Shown: positions 8,103 through 16,392, numbered from the stretch's first letter. The stretch: DNA of 64,000 nt from Pseudomonas sp. GCEP-101 (GCF_025133575.1 NZ_CP104011.1:248001-312000); one strand, 5' to 3'. Translations and numbers: made by a program. Notes: generated by a model not told the origin, from the letters alone.

Positions 8103-9212
8103 TCAGCCCTCGAAAGGCAGCGTTTCCACCACTTCCAGGTCGTAGCCGGTGAGGCCGGCGTACTTCAGCGGTGCGCCGAGGTGGCGGATCTTGCCGACGC
8201 CGATGTCCTGCAGGATCTGCGCGCCGGTACCGACTTCGGAATAGATGCGCGACTGCGAGCGGGTGAACTGCCGCGGCGCCTGGGTCAGCTGCGGCACGCG
8301 GGCCAGCAGCGCCTGGGAGGACTCGTTGTTGGCCAGCACCACCACCACGCCGTGGCCGACCTCGGCGACCTTCTGCAGGGCGGCCCAGAGCGTCCAGTTC
8401 TTCGGCCCGGTGTACTCGGCGCCGACCAGGTCGCGTAGCGGGTCGATGACGTGCACGCGCACCAGGGTCGGCTCATCGCGCCGGATGTCGCCCATCACCA
8501 TGGCCATGTGCACGCCGCCTTCGATGCGGTCCTCGTACGTGACAAGGCGGAAAGTGCCGTGCACCGTGGGCAGCTCGCTCTCGCCGATGCGCGCGACGGT
8601 GTGCTCGGTGCTCAGGCGGTAGTGGATCAGGTCGGCGATGGTGCCGATGCGGATGCCATGGCGCTTGGCGAAGGCTTCCAGGTCCGGGCGGCGGGCCATG
8701 CTGCCGTCGTCGTTCATCACCTCGACGATCACCGACGCCGGGGTCAGCCCGGCCAGGCGCGCCAGGTCGCAACCCGCCTCGGTGTGGCCGGCGCGGGTGA
8801 GCACGCCGCCCTCGCGGGCGCGCAGGGGGAAGATATGGCCGGGCTGCACCAGGTCCTCGGCGCGAGCGCCCGGCTTCACCGCGGTGAGCACGGTGTGCGA
8901 GCGGTCGGCGGCGGAGATGCCGGTGGAGACGCCGGTGGCCGCCTCGATGGACACGGTGAAGGCGGTGGAATAGACGCTGCCATTGGCCGGCACCATCTGT
9001 TCCAGCCCCAGGCGGGCGCAGTGTTCGTCGGTCAGCGTCAGGCAGATCAGCCCGCGCGCCTCGCGCGCCATGAAGTTGATCGCCTCCGGCGTGCAGCGCT
9101 CGGCGGCGAGCAGCAGGTCGCCTTCGTTTTCGCGGTCTTCGTCGTCGACCAGGAGCACCATCTTGCCCTGGCGGTAGTCTTCGATGATGTCTTCGATGCG
9201 GTCGAACGGCAT
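8103..9212 (-). CDS. ribB: 3,4-dihydroxy-2-butanone 4-phosphate synthase with degenerate GTP cyclohydrolase II domain (RibBX type)
   Basis: A 369-residue flavin-biosynthesis protein. The N-terminal half is a full RibB domain: the acidic loop [12 protein letters not shown] (residues 23-34) and [14 protein letters not shown], which make DHBP from ribulose 5-phosphate. The C-terminal half is GTP-cyclohydrolase-II-like, but the zinc-binding cysteines of RibA are missing: where they should be, the sequence reads [20 protein letters not shown]. It therefore resembles RibBX proteins, with only the first activity expected. MPFDRIEDI at 9212 is taken as the start; an upstream ATG at 9266 would translate the operator as MYYGIPDF. 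It is divergent from a DUF1330 gene with an operator-like site between. A flavin gene in this cluster suggests local FMN supply. Confidence 0.9.
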   Translation of the reverse strand: MPFDRIEDIIEDYRQGKMVLLVDDEDRENEGDLLLAAERCTPEAINFMAREARGLICLTLTDEHCARLGLEQMVPANGSVYSTAFTVSIEAATGVSTGISAADRSHTVLTAVKPGARAEDLVQPGHIFPLRAREGGVLTRAGHTEAGCDLARLAGLTPASVIVEVMNDDGSMARRPDLEAFAKRHGIRIGTIADLIHYRLSTEHTVARIGESELPTVHGTFRLVTYEDRIEGGVHMAMVMGDIRRDEPTLVRVHVIDPLRDLVGAEYTGPKNWTLWAALQKVAEVGHGVVVVLANNESSQALLARVPQLTQAPRQFTRSQSRIYSEVGTGAQILQDIGVGKIRHLGAPLKYAGLTGYDLEVVETLPFEG

Positions 9213-9248
9213 GGTGCGGTACTCGGCTGGATCGTGGATGAAAAAATC

Positions 9249-9263
9249 TGGTATACCATAATA
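9249..9263. promoter_or_regulatory. Operator-like site B (TGGTATACCATAATA)
   Basis: The same motif in the opposite orientation; its core TGGTATACCA is a perfect palindrome. It sits about 37 bp upstream of both ribB (minus strand) and the DUF1330 gene (plus strand), so one bound protein could control both. Confidence 0.65.
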
Positions 9264-9300
9264 CATTTCTTATCCAAAACAGCAGCACGCAGAGGTGCCC

Positions 9301-9594
9301 ATGAAGGCTTACTGGATTGCCCACGTCGACGTCACCGACCCGCAGCAGTACGGCGAATACACCCGCCGCGCGCCCGCGGCCTTCGCCCTGTATGGCGGCA
9401 GGTTCCTCGCCCGCGGCGGCCGCTCCGAAGCGCTGGAGGGGCGCCCTACACCTCAGCGTAGCGTGGTGATCGAGTTCGATTCCTATGAGCAGGCGCTGGC
9501 CTGCTACCGCTCGGCGGAATACCAGGACGCCTGCGCGCACCGGCAGGGCGTGGCGAAGGCGGAGATCGTCATTGTCGAGGGATTCGACGGCTGA
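9301..9594 (+). CDS. DUF1330 family protein
   Basis: A 97-residue ferredoxin-like (dimeric alpha-beta barrel) protein of the DUF1330 family. The pattern is clear: MKAYWIAHVDVTDPQQYGEY, then ALYGGRFLARGG and VVIEFDSYEQALACYRSAEY. ATG at 9301 follows AGAGG; the upstream GTG at 9295 is too close to that site. The biochemical role of the family is not settled; members often sit in catabolic clusters near monooxygenases and other small alpha-beta barrel proteins. It shares its promoter region and operator-like site with ribB and is followed by REP sequences. Confidence 0.88.
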   Translation: MKAYWIAHVDVTDPQQYGEYTRRAPAAFALYGGRFLARGGRSEALEGRPTPQRSVVIEFDSYEQALACYRSAEYQDACAHRQGVAKAEIVIVEGFDG

Positions 9595-9639
9595 GGCGCC
9601 GTGCGAACGGGCTGGCCGTCGGCCCTGCCGACGGATCGC

Positions 9640-9992
9640 GGGCATGGCCCGCTCCTACAGGGGACGTTCGGCGTTGGGCTGTTCGCGAGCAAGCGCGCTC
9701 CTACAGGTCCGCACCTGGCTCCCGTAGGAGCGGACTCTGTCCGCGATATCCCACGCGGCGGAATCCGATCCGGCAGAAGACACACCAAAGTAAAACGCCC
9801 CTTGTAGGAGCGAGCTTGCTCGCGAACCATCCCGAGCGCCGGTGTTACCGGATCGCGGAGAAGCTCCGCTCCTACGACAGCCGAGCGCCCTCGCCCGACT
9901 GTAGGAACGGGCCATGCCCGTGATCGCGGGCATGGCCCGCTCCTACAGGGAATGTTGTGCCATGCGCTTCGCGAGCAAGATCGCTCCTACGA
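9640..9992. repeat. REP cluster
   Basis: At least six REP arms of several subtypes (GCGGGCATGGCCCGCTCCTA, TAGGAGCGAGCTTGCTCGCG, GCGGAGAAGCTCCGCTCCTA, TAGGAGCGGACTCTGTCCGC) in both orientations between the DUF1330 gene and the NCS1 permease. No gene is present. Confidence 0.85.
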
Positions 9993-10248
9993 AGAGCCGA
10001 TGCTCCGCCTTGGCTCTTGAGGCCCTCAAGAGAAACATCCGCACACTCCGACTGCCCCGTTCAACGAGGGAATTTTTCGCCTAAGCGAAAAACCGGATGT
10101 CCGGGGCAAGACCTTTTGGTTCCTTTTGGGGCGTTTGCCAAAAGGGACTCGCCCGAGGGGGCGAAACCCAATCTCTCAGCGCACACATCAGCGGCGCAGA
10201 AACACTGCCCTCCCTGCAACCAAAGCTCTAGCTCCAGACCGTACAGGC
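9993..10248. other. Non-coding stretch with small hairpins
   Basis: No convincing gene. It contains small hairpins such as TTTTTCGCCTAAGCGAAAAA near 10073-10092, CCTTTTGG...CCAAAAGG at 10133-10145 and CTCGCCCGAGGGGGCGA near 10149-10165. This kind of mosaic is seen between Pseudomonas genes; I assign no function. Confidence 0.4.
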
Positions 10249-10279
10249 AAAAAAAAGCCCCACCGAAACCCGGCAGGGC
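10249..10279 (-). terminator. Rho-independent terminator of the NCS1 permease gene
   Basis: On the minus strand GCCCTGCCG folds on CGGTGGGGC (with two wobble pairs) and runs into eight T, about 28 bp after the stop codon. Confidence 0.8.
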
Positions 10280-10306
10280 AGAGAGTGTGCAACCCAGGTC
10301 GAAACC

Positions 10307-11704
10307 TTATTCCGCGATCCCCAGCGCCACCGGCTGGCCGGCTTCGCGGGCCTGGCCGCGGGTGGCCAGGCAGTAGTACAGCGGGCAGGTCACCAGCAGG
10401 CCGACCAGCCAGGACAGGTCCACCCCATCGATGTAGTTGGCATAGGGGCCGACGAACAACGAGGTATTGGCGAAGGGCAGCTGCACGATGATGCCGATGA
10501 AGTAGGCGATGATCGCGTGCGGGTTGAAGCGCCCGTAGACGCCGCCGTCACGGCGGAAGATCGACTGGATGTCGTAGCGGCCGCGCTTGATCAGGTAGAA
10601 GTCGATCAGGTTGATCGAGGCCCAGGGCACCAGCACGATCAGCATCGCCAGGATCAGGCCGATGAACTGCGAGATGAAGTTGGCCGAGGCGCCCAGCGCC
10701 ATCAGGCAACTGCCCGCCAGCACCACCGAGGACAGCACCACGCGCACCCGCACACTGGGCGTCCAGCTGCCGGCGAAGGTCTGGATCGAGGTGACGATGG
10801 AGAGCACGGCGCCATATAGGTTCAGCGCGTTGTGGCTGATGATGTTGAGCAGGAACAGCAGCATCAGCACCGGCCCGAACACGCCGGTGGCCTGCTTGAC
10901 CGCGACCATCGCGTCGGTGCCTTCGGGGGTTGCCAGTACCGCCACCGCGCCGAAGCTGAACGACAGGCTGGTGCCCGCCACCGCGCCGGCGAAGGTCGCC
11001 AGGAACGGCTTGCCGATGCCGACGCTGGCCGGCAGGTAGCGCGAATAATCCGAGGTGTAGGGCGCGAAGCTGATCTGCCAGATGATGCCCAGGCACAACG
11101 TGGCCAGGAAGCCGGAGAGGTTGAAGGCGCCGCGGGAGAGGAAGTCCGCCGGCAGCTCGCCGCCGAGCATGATGGCAAACCCCACCAGCAACGCGCCGCC
11201 CATCACCCAGGTGCCGATGCGGTTGAGGGTGTGGATGAAGCGATAGCCGATCACGCCGATGGCGGTGGCGCTCAGTGCACCGAGGATGATCGCCACAGGC
11301 GTCGGGGTCGCCGGCACCAGGCCCTGGATCGACTTGCCCGCCAGGACGATGTTGGAAATGAAGAAGCCGACGTAGATCAGCGCGGTGAAGAACACGATCA
11401 GCAAGGCGCCGTAACGGCCGAACTGGCCCCGGCTCTGGACCATCTGCGGAATGCCCATCTGCGGGCCCTGCGCCGATGCCAGGGCGAGGAACACGCCGCC
11501 GAACAGGTGGCCCAGGACAATGGCGATCAGCCCCCAGAGCAGGTCGAGATGGAACACCTGGACCGCCATCGCGCCGGTCACCACCGGCAGCGGTGCGATG
11601 TTGGTGCTGAACCACAGCGTGAACAGGTCGCGGGAGCGCCCATGGCGCTCGGCCGGCGGCACGTAATCGACGGTATGGTTCTCGATCAACGGAGTATCGG
11701 ACAT
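10307..11704 (-). CDS. NCS1 family nucleobase/hydantoin-type permease
   Basis: A 465-residue permease with about 12 membrane segments, of the NCS1 (purine/cytosine/allantoin/hydantoin) family. Conserved pieces include LFTLWFSTNIAPLPVVTGAM in the first helix region, FFISNIVLAGKSI, and SFAPYTSDYSRYLP in the middle. Family members carry small N-containing ring compounds with Na+ or H+. Here it would bring in the substrate of the local catabolic genes, though the exact compound cannot be deduced. Start at 11704 follows AAGG. Two operator-like sites lie in the 334-bp divergent region shared with the flavin reductase at 12039, the nearer one about 90 bp upstream. Confidence 0.9.
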   Translation of the reverse strand: MSDTPLIENHTVDYVPPAERHGRSRDLFTLWFSTNIAPLPVVTGAMAVQVFHLDLLWGLIAIVLGHLFGGVFLALASAQGPQMGIPQMVQSRGQFGRYGALLIVFFTALIYVGFFISNIVLAGKSIQGLVPATPTPVAIILGALSATAIGVIGYRFIHTLNRIGTWVMGGALLVGFAIMLGGELPADFLSRGAFNLSGFLATLCLGIIWQISFAPYTSDYSRYLPASVGIGKPFLATFAGAVAGTSLSFSFGAVAVLATPEGTDAMVAVKQATGVFGPVLMLLFLLNIISHNALNLYGAVLSIVTSIQTFAGSWTPSVRVRVVLSSVVLAGSCLMALGASANFISQFIGLILAMLIVLVPWASINLIDFYLIKRGRYDIQSIFRRDGGVYGRFNPHAIIAYFIGIIVQLPFANTSLFVGPYANYIDGVDLSWLVGLLVTCPLYYCLATRGQAREAGQPVALGIAE

Positions 11705-11791
11705 CGGTTTTGCCTTGCTTATTGTCTTTGTAAGGTCAGGTCATCCGGCGCCTCGGATGGGGCAGAAACGGCGCGGCGGTGACGACTGAAA

Positions 11792-11806
11792 TATTATGGT
11801 ATTCCA
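11792..11806. promoter_or_regulatory. Operator-like site C (TATTATGGTATTCCA)
   Basis: Identical over 15 bases to site A. It lies about 90 bp upstream of the NCS1 permease start and is the likely control site for that gene. Confidence 0.62.
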
Positions 11807-11971
11807 CATACCAAGCAAGCATTTTCTGAATAACCGTTGGTCGAATGGCCGCCCGCCGCCCCTCCGACGAAGGCTCATCTTATCGGCCAAAGCCCCGTAT
11901 TCTGCAGCCTCCAGGCGACGACCGGGATTGCGCCATCCATCCATCGGGAAAACAAGGGGCTTGATTTCGAA

Positions 11972-11988
11972 GTATTACGGTATACCAT
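11972..11988. promoter_or_regulatory. Operator-like site D (GTATTACGGTATACCAT)
   Basis: Variant of the motif with one change in the left arm. It lies about 50 bp upstream of the second flavin reductase. Apart from sites C and D, the 11705-12038 gap shows nothing else. Confidence 0.62.
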
Positions 11989-12038
11989 CAGACGAAACGA
12001 CCACTCCCGATGGCCGGCTCACACGACAGGTACTCGCA

Positions 12039-12524
12039 ATGATCGACCACGCTGCCTACAAACACGTCATGGGCTCCTTCCCGTCCGGCGTCACCGTCAT
12101 CACGACCCTGGACGACGATGGCCAGGTGGTCGGCCTCACGGCTAGCGCCTTCAGCTCCCTGTCGATGGACCCGGCGCTGGTGCTGTTCTGCCCCAACTAC
12201 AGCTCCGACTCCTACCCCGTGCTGATCCGCCGCAAGCAGTTCGCCATCCACCTGCTGTCCGCCGACCAGAAGGGCGAAGCCTATGCCTTCGCCAGCAAGG
12301 GCAAGGACAAGGCCCAGGGCATCGAATGGACGCTGAGCGAACGCGGCAACCCGCTGCTGGCAAACGCCACCGCCATCATCGAGTGCGAGCTGTGGCGCGA
12401 ATACGAAGGCGGTGACCACGCCATCCTGGTCGGCGCGGTGAAGAACCTGATCGTGCCGGAGCAGCAGATCACCCCGATGATTTACTGCCGCGGAAAGATG
12501 GGCGCGCTGCAGGCGTTCGCCTGA
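12039..12524 (+). CDS. Flavin reductase family protein (copy 2)
   Basis: A 161-residue flavin reductase, the same type as the gene at 90-578 and near-identical in long runs (PALVLFCPNY, TAIIECELWRE, LVGAVKNL). It should supply reduced flavin to an oxygenase by diffusion. The obvious local partner is the luciferase-like monooxygenase at 15150, which needs FMNH2. ATG at 12039 (MIDHAAYKHV) aligns with the start of copy 1; the upstream frame up to 11796 reads through operator-like sequence and is not coding. Transcribed divergently from the NCS1 permease, with site D just upstream and a strong terminator downstream. Confidence 0.9.
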   Translation: MIDHAAYKHVMGSFPSGVTVITTLDDDGQVVGLTASAFSSLSMDPALVLFCPNYSSDSYPVLIRRKQFAIHLLSADQKGEAYAFASKGKDKAQGIEWTLSERGNPLLANATAIIECELWREYEGGDHAILVGAVKNLIVPEQQITPMIYCRGKMGALQAFA

Positions 12525-12552
12525 CCGCCTGATCGTTCGCCGTCCGGCGCGG

Positions 12553-12589
12553 GCCCCTTCTTGCGGGAGTGAGAAGGGGCTTTCTTTTT
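12553..12589 (+). terminator. Rho-independent terminator
   Basis: GCCCCTTCT pairs perfectly with AGAAGGGGC (9 bp) followed by TTTCTTTTT. It ends the second flavin reductase transcript. Confidence 0.88.
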
Positions 12590-12692
12590 GCCTGTGGAAT
12601 GCAAAGCCACTGCCGGGGAAGGCCGAACCGCCATTGCGGCGGCGGATAACGCTGGCGCGTCATGCGCCCTACGCCTGCCATGAGGCACGTCC

Positions 12693-12774
12693 GTAGGATG
12701 GCGTGGAGCGCAGCGATACCCATCGAATTGGCGCACCGACAACATGGGGTATCGCTGCGCTCCACCCATCCTAC
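12693..12774. repeat. Inverted repeat, GTAGGATGG type
   Basis: GTAGGATGGCGTGGAGCGCA is mirrored by TGCGCTCCACCCATCCTAC across an 82-bp element; a dispersed Pseudomonas intergenic repeat form. No gene lies within 12590-12963. Confidence 0.75.
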
Positions 12775-12868
12775 AAATCCGTTCTCTGGCGATGCCCGCG
12801 TGCGAGCCTGGAATCCCTCGCGGCGGAAGCCGCCCTCACCAGGGCACATAGTGGTGAAGGCGCACATT

Positions 12869-12951
12869 GTAGGAGCGAGCTTGCTCGCGAACCTCGGTTG
12901 CCGGTTAGCACGGCGTTATGCGGTTCGCGAGCAAGCTCGCTCCTACGAAAA
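12869..12951. repeat. REP doublet
   Basis: TAGGAGCGAGCTTGCTCGCG facing CGCGAGCAAGCTCGCTCCTA, separated by about 40 bp. Confidence 0.85.
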
Positions 12952-12963
12952 GCTCCTCGGCTA

Positions 12964-12994
12964 AGAAAAAAGGCTCGCCTTCGCGAGCCTTTTA
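12964..12994 (-). terminator. Rho-independent terminator of the chemoreceptor gene
   Basis: GGCTCGC/GCGAGCC stem with a T-run on the minus strand, just after the chemoreceptor stop. A shorter T-run on the plus strand makes it possibly bidirectional. Confidence 0.8.
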
Positions 12995-12999
12995 TTTCC

Positions 13000-14946
13000 T
13001 CAGGTCCTGAACCGCGACACCAGCCGGTTCAGCTCATCGGACAACCCGCCCAGGGTCTGCGCATCGCCGCGCGTGGCCTCCGCCAGGCCGGCGACTTCCT
13101 GGGCGTCGCGGTGGATCTGGCTGATGTGCCGGTTGATCTCCTCCGCCACCTGGTGCTGCTCCTCGGCGGCGGTGGCGATCTGCGCGTTCATGTCGCGGAT
13201 CACGTCCACCGACTCGCGGATCGCCCCGAAGCACGCCCGCGCCTCGCGGATCGAGCCCACGGTGCGCTGCGATGCCTCCAGGCTCGACTGCATCTGCCGC
13301 CCGGTGTCGTGGGTACGGCGCGCCAGGGTGCCGAGCAGGTTGTCGATCTCCCCGGTGGATTCCGCCGTGCGCCGCGCCAGCGCGCGCACCTCGTCGGCCA
13401 CCACGGCGAACCCGCGGCCCTGGTCGCCGGCACGCGCCGCCTCGATGGCCGCGTTGAGCGCCAGCAGGTTGGTCTGCTCGGCGATGGAACGGATGGTGCC
13501 GAGGATCGACTGGATATCGTTGCTGTCCTGCTCCAGCTGGCGCATGGCATCGGCGGAATGGGCGATCTCCTCGCTCAGGCGGCCGACGCTGTCCACGGCG
13601 TCGTCGATCTGCTGCTGGCCGTCGTGGGCCTGGCGCTGGCCGCTGTCGGCGGATTCCGCCGCCTGGGTGCAGGAGCGCGCGACCTCGTTGGCCGTCATCA
13701 CCATCTCGTTGAACGCGGTGGAGACCATGTCCACCGCCTCGCGCTGGCGGGCGGCGGTATCGGCCAGCGCCTGGGAGGTCTCGCGGCTGCTGCCCGAACT
13801 CTGGTGGATGCTGCCGGCCGCGGCGCCGATGCTCTGCACCAGCCGCCGGATCGCGTCGAGGAACTGGTTGAACCAGCCGGCCAGTTGCGCCGTCTCGTCG
13901 CGGCCGCGCACGGCCAGGCGTCCGGTAAGGTCGCCATCGCCCTGGGCGATGCCTTCCAGCCCGGCGGCTACCGCGCGCACAGGGCGCACCACCAGGCCGG
14001 CGAACAGCGAGCCGAGGCCGGCGAAGGCCAGCGCGATGACCACCGCGATCAGGGCGATGCCCCAGGTCAGGCGGGTCGCCGCGCTCATCACCTCGCTCTC
14101 CTTGACCAGGCCGACGAAGCGCCAGCCCAGGGCGTCGGACGGCCAGACGTTGGCGAGGTAGCGCTCGCCGCCGATCTCCACCTCCACCAGGCCCTTCTGC
14201 GCGCTGGCCAGGCGCTGGAAATCGCCGCCCAGCTCGCCCAGTTGCTTGAAGTTGTTCTCGGGATTGTGCGGGTCGACCAGGATGGTGCCGTCGCCTTCCA
14301 TCAGCATCAGGTAACCGGATTCGCCCAGGCGGATCGCCTTGACGATATCGGTCAGGCGCTTGAGCGAGACGTCGATGTTGACCACCCCGCCCTGCGGGCC
14401 GAGCTGGTTGGCGAAGGTGCGCACGCTGCTCACCAGCACCACCTTGTCCGCCGCCCAGTAGTAGGCCTTGGTGCGCAGGGTCTCGCCCGGCTGGGCCATG
14501 GCCGCCTGGTACCACGGGCGCGTGCGCGGATCGTAGTTGGCCAGCTTGGCGTCGCCCGGCCAGAAGCTGTAGCCGCCTTCGCGGGTGCCGAGGGACACGT
14601 AGGCGTAATCCGGGTGGCTCTGCGCCAGCCCGGTGAAGAGGTCGAAGACGCGCTTGTCCAGCTCGCCGGTGGGGTGCTGCGCGGCATCGCTGGCGATGTA
14701 CTGCTTGAGGCCGCCGTCGATGGCCGCCAGTTGCGGATGGCTGGCCAGGTATTCGACGTTCTGGGTGATGCCGTCGAAGAACAGCTGCATGGCGTTCTCG
14801 ACCTGGCGGATCTCCCGGCTGCTGCCGTCGATGAAGCTGTCCCGGGCCTCACCGCGCAGGTTGAGGATCACCAGTACGGCAACCAGGATCACCGGCAAGC
14901 TGGCGATGGCGGAAAACGCGAGGATCAGTTTTTGTTTGAGGTTCAT
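13000..14946 (-). CDS. Methyl-accepting chemotaxis protein with dCache sensor
   Basis: A 648-residue membrane chemoreceptor. TM1 spans about residues 7-30, a periplasmic dCache domain about 35-285, TM2 about 293-318, then a HAMP domain and the cytoplasmic signalling hairpin with tip [18 protein letters not shown] near residue 492. In the dCache domain, Y138, R143, W145, Y146 ([11 protein letters not shown]) and D192 fit the amino-acid-binding motif known from PctA-type receptors, allowing two extra residues before the Asp. That points to a ligand with an amino-acid-like head. ATG at 14946 follows GGAGTAAGGG. Operator-like site E lies 50-67 bp upstream, shared with the divergent monooxygenase, so the receptor probably steers cells towards the substrate of that pathway. 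Confidence 0.93.
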   Translation of the reverse strand: MNLKQKLILAFSAIASLPVILVAVLVILNLRGEARDSFIDGSSREIRQVENAMQLFFDGITQNVEYLASHPQLAAIDGGLKQYIASDAAQHPTGELDKRVFDLFTGLAQSHPDYAYVSLGTREGGYSFWPGDAKLANYDPRTRPWYQAAMAQPGETLRTKAYYWAADKVVLVSSVRTFANQLGPQGGVVNIDVSLKRLTDIVKAIRLGESGYLMLMEGDGTILVDPHNPENNFKQLGELGGDFQRLASAQKGLVEVEIGGERYLANVWPSDALGWRFVGLVKESEVMSAATRLTWGIALIAVVIALAFAGLGSLFAGLVVRPVRAVAAGLEGIAQGDGDLTGRLAVRGRDETAQLAGWFNQFLDAIRRLVQSIGAAAGSIHQSSGSSRETSQALADTAARQREAVDMVSTAFNEMVMTANEVARSCTQAAESADSGQRQAHDGQQQIDDAVDSVGRLSEEIAHSADAMRQLEQDSNDIQSILGTIRSIAEQTNLLALNAAIEAARAGDQGRGFAVVADEVRALARRTAESTGEIDNLLGTLARRTHDTGRQMQSSLEASQRTVGSIREARACFGAIRESVDVIRDMNAQIATAAEEQHQVAEEINRHISQIHRDAQEVAGLAEATRGDAQTLGGLSDELNRLVSRFRT

Positions 14947-14995
14947 CCCTTACTCCCTTGGTCTGCTCGCGGCAGAAACGCCTTGCAGACATCCC

Positions 14996-15013
14996 GTATT
15001 ATGGTATACCAAT
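14996..15013. promoter_or_regulatory. Operator-like site E (GTATTATGGTATACCAAT)
   Basis: Best-conserved copy with the full TGGTATACCA palindrome. It lies between the divergent chemoreceptor (50 bp away) and monooxygenase (137 bp away) start codons. Confidence 0.65.
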
Positions 15014-15149
15014 ATGCAACGGATTCCCTAGCGCGTAAACCGGCCGTGTTCTCCGCCGTCGCGCCTGACCGCCGAAAAGCAGCGATGCGTGCCTGCGCAT
15101 CTCCCGCCGGCTGCCGTGCCGGATACAAGAAAGGTTCGAGGTAAGCGAT

Positions 15150-16193
15150 ATGAAGTTTTCCCTGTTCGTGCACATGGAGCGCTACGACGATCAGCCCAGC
15201 CACCGCCAGCTGTTCGAAGAGCTCACCGAGCTGACGCTGATGGCCGAGGCCGGCGGTTTCTCCACCGTCTGGATCGGCGAGCACCACGCCATGGAGTACA
15301 CCATCTCGCCGAGCCCGATGCCGCTGCTGGCCTACCTCGCCGCCCGCACCCAGACCATCCGCCTGGGCGCCGGCACCATCATCGCGCCGTTCTGGCACCC
15401 CATCCGCGTGGCCGGCGAATGCGCCCTGCTCGACGTCATCAGCAACGGCCGCATGGAAGTGGGCCTGGCCCGCGGCGCCTACCAGTACGAGTTCGACCGC
15501 ATGGCCAACGGCATGCCGGCCGGCGACGGTGGCAAGTACCTGCGCGAGATGGTCCCGGTGGTGAAGGCGCTGTGGCAGGGCGACGTCGCCCACGACGGCG
15601 AAATCTGGAAATTCCCCACCTCCACCTCGTCGCCGCGTCCGCTCCAGAAGCCCACCCCGCCGATGTGGATCGCCGCCCGCGACCCGGATTCGCACAACTT
15701 CGCGGTGGCCAACGGCTGCAACGTGATGGTCACCCCGTTGATGAAAGGCGACGAAGAAGTCGTCGACCTTAAGAACAAGTTCGAAGCCGCCCTGGCCAAC
15801 AACCCGGACGTGCCGCGCCCGCAACTGATGGTGCTGCGCCATACCCACGTGCACACCGCGGACGATCCGGACGGCTGGAAGGTCGGTGCCGAGGCGATCT
15901 CGCGCTTCTACCGCACCTTCGACGCCTGGTTCGGCAACAAGCAGACCCCGGTCAACGGCCTGCTGCCGCCCAGCCCCGCGGAGAAGTTCAAGGAGCGCCC
16001 GGAGTTCGAACTGGAGAACATCCGCAAGAACACCATGATCGGCACCCCGGAAGAAATCATTGCGCGCATCCGCCACTACCAGGAACTGGGCGTGGACGAG
16101 TTCAGCTTCTGGGCCGACAACAGCCTGCCCTATGCGCAGAAGAAGAAGTCGCTGGAGCTGTTCATCCAGCACGTGGTGCCGGCGTTCCGCTGA
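15150..16193 (+). CDS. Luciferase-like (LLM class) FMN-dependent monooxygenase
   Basis: A 347-residue TIM-barrel enzyme of the bacterial luciferase superfamily. Such enzymes use FMNH2 and O2 to oxidise an organic substrate and depend on a separate flavin reductase. Visible family pieces are FSTVWIGEHHAMEYT, TIRLGAGTIIAPFWHPIRVA, LLDVISNGRMEVGLARGAYQ, and late MIGTPEEIIARIRHYQELGVDEFSFW. ATG at 15150 follows GAGG. It is the only clear oxygenase in the first 16 kb, so it is the likely key enzyme of the island, fed by the reductases at 90 and 12039. RutA, which opens the uracil ring, uses the same chemistry, but this protein is too different to be called RutA. Substrate unknown. Confidence 0.92.
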   Translation: MKFSLFVHMERYDDQPSHRQLFEELTELTLMAEAGGFSTVWIGEHHAMEYTISPSPMPLLAYLAARTQTIRLGAGTIIAPFWHPIRVAGECALLDVISNGRMEVGLARGAYQYEFDRMANGMPAGDGGKYLREMVPVVKALWQGDVAHDGEIWKFPTSTSSPRPLQKPTPPMWIAARDPDSHNFAVANGCNVMVTPLMKGDEEVVDLKNKFEAALANNPDVPRPQLMVLRHTHVHTADDPDGWKVGAEAISRFYRTFDAWFGNKQTPVNGLLPPSPAEKFKERPEFELENIRKNTMIGTPEEIIARIRHYQELGVDEFSFWADNSLPYAQKKKSLELFIQHVVPAFR

Positions 16194-16211
16194 TCGCCGC
16201 GGCTACCTGCG

Positions 16212-16234
16212 AAAGGCGCCTTCGGGCGCCTTTT
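16212..16234 (+). terminator. Rho-independent terminator
   Basis: GGCGCC-TTCG-GGCGCC stem followed by TTTT, 20 bp after the monooxygenase stop. Confidence 0.85.
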
Positions 16235-16253
16235 GTGCTGACGGCCCCCACCC

Positions 16254-16349
16254 TGTAGGAGCGAGCTTGCTCGCGAACCCGCTTCGCTGCGGAGCCTCCC
16301 TGTAGGAGCGCGCCATGCGCGCGATCGCGGGCATGGCCCGCTCCTACAC
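16254..16349. repeat. REP cluster
   Basis: A TAGGAGCGAGCTTGCTCGCG arm, then a REP doublet of the GCGCCATGCGC / GCATGGCCCGCTCCTA type, in the convergent gap between monooxygenase and MHS transporter. Confidence 0.85.
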
Positions 16350-16392
16350 GCAGGCCGCGTGCTGGCCATAAAACCCAGCCTCGTCCCCAATG

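Noticed and set aside
9213..9266. Extended N-terminus of RibB starting MYYGIPDF
   Set aside because: The extra codons translate the TGGTATACCATAATA operator; the same YYGIP reading appears at sites A and D, showing it is DNA-motif conservation, not protein.
9640..9992. CRISPR array suggested by repeated TAGGAGCG units
   Set aside because: Units are palindromic REP arms in both orientations with irregular spacing; no constant repeat-spacer pattern and no cas genes.
11796..12038. Longer N-terminus for the second flavin reductase
   Set aside because: It would read through site D and lacks similarity to the copy at 90-578, which aligns from MIDHAAYKHV.
12553..12589. Possible small RNA or riboswitch-like hairpin after the second flavin reductase
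   Set aside because: Perfect stem plus T-run directly after the stop codon is best explained as an ordinary terminator.
12703..15144. An 813-codon open frame on the plus strand
   Set aside because: It runs antisense through the chemoreceptor gene, has low-complexity His/Gln/Ala composition and no domain; a shadow of GC-rich coding sequence.
15150..16193. Assignment as RutA (uracil oxygenase)
   Set aside because: Same superfamily, but the sequence pattern and the missing rutB-E genes do not support uracil as substrate.
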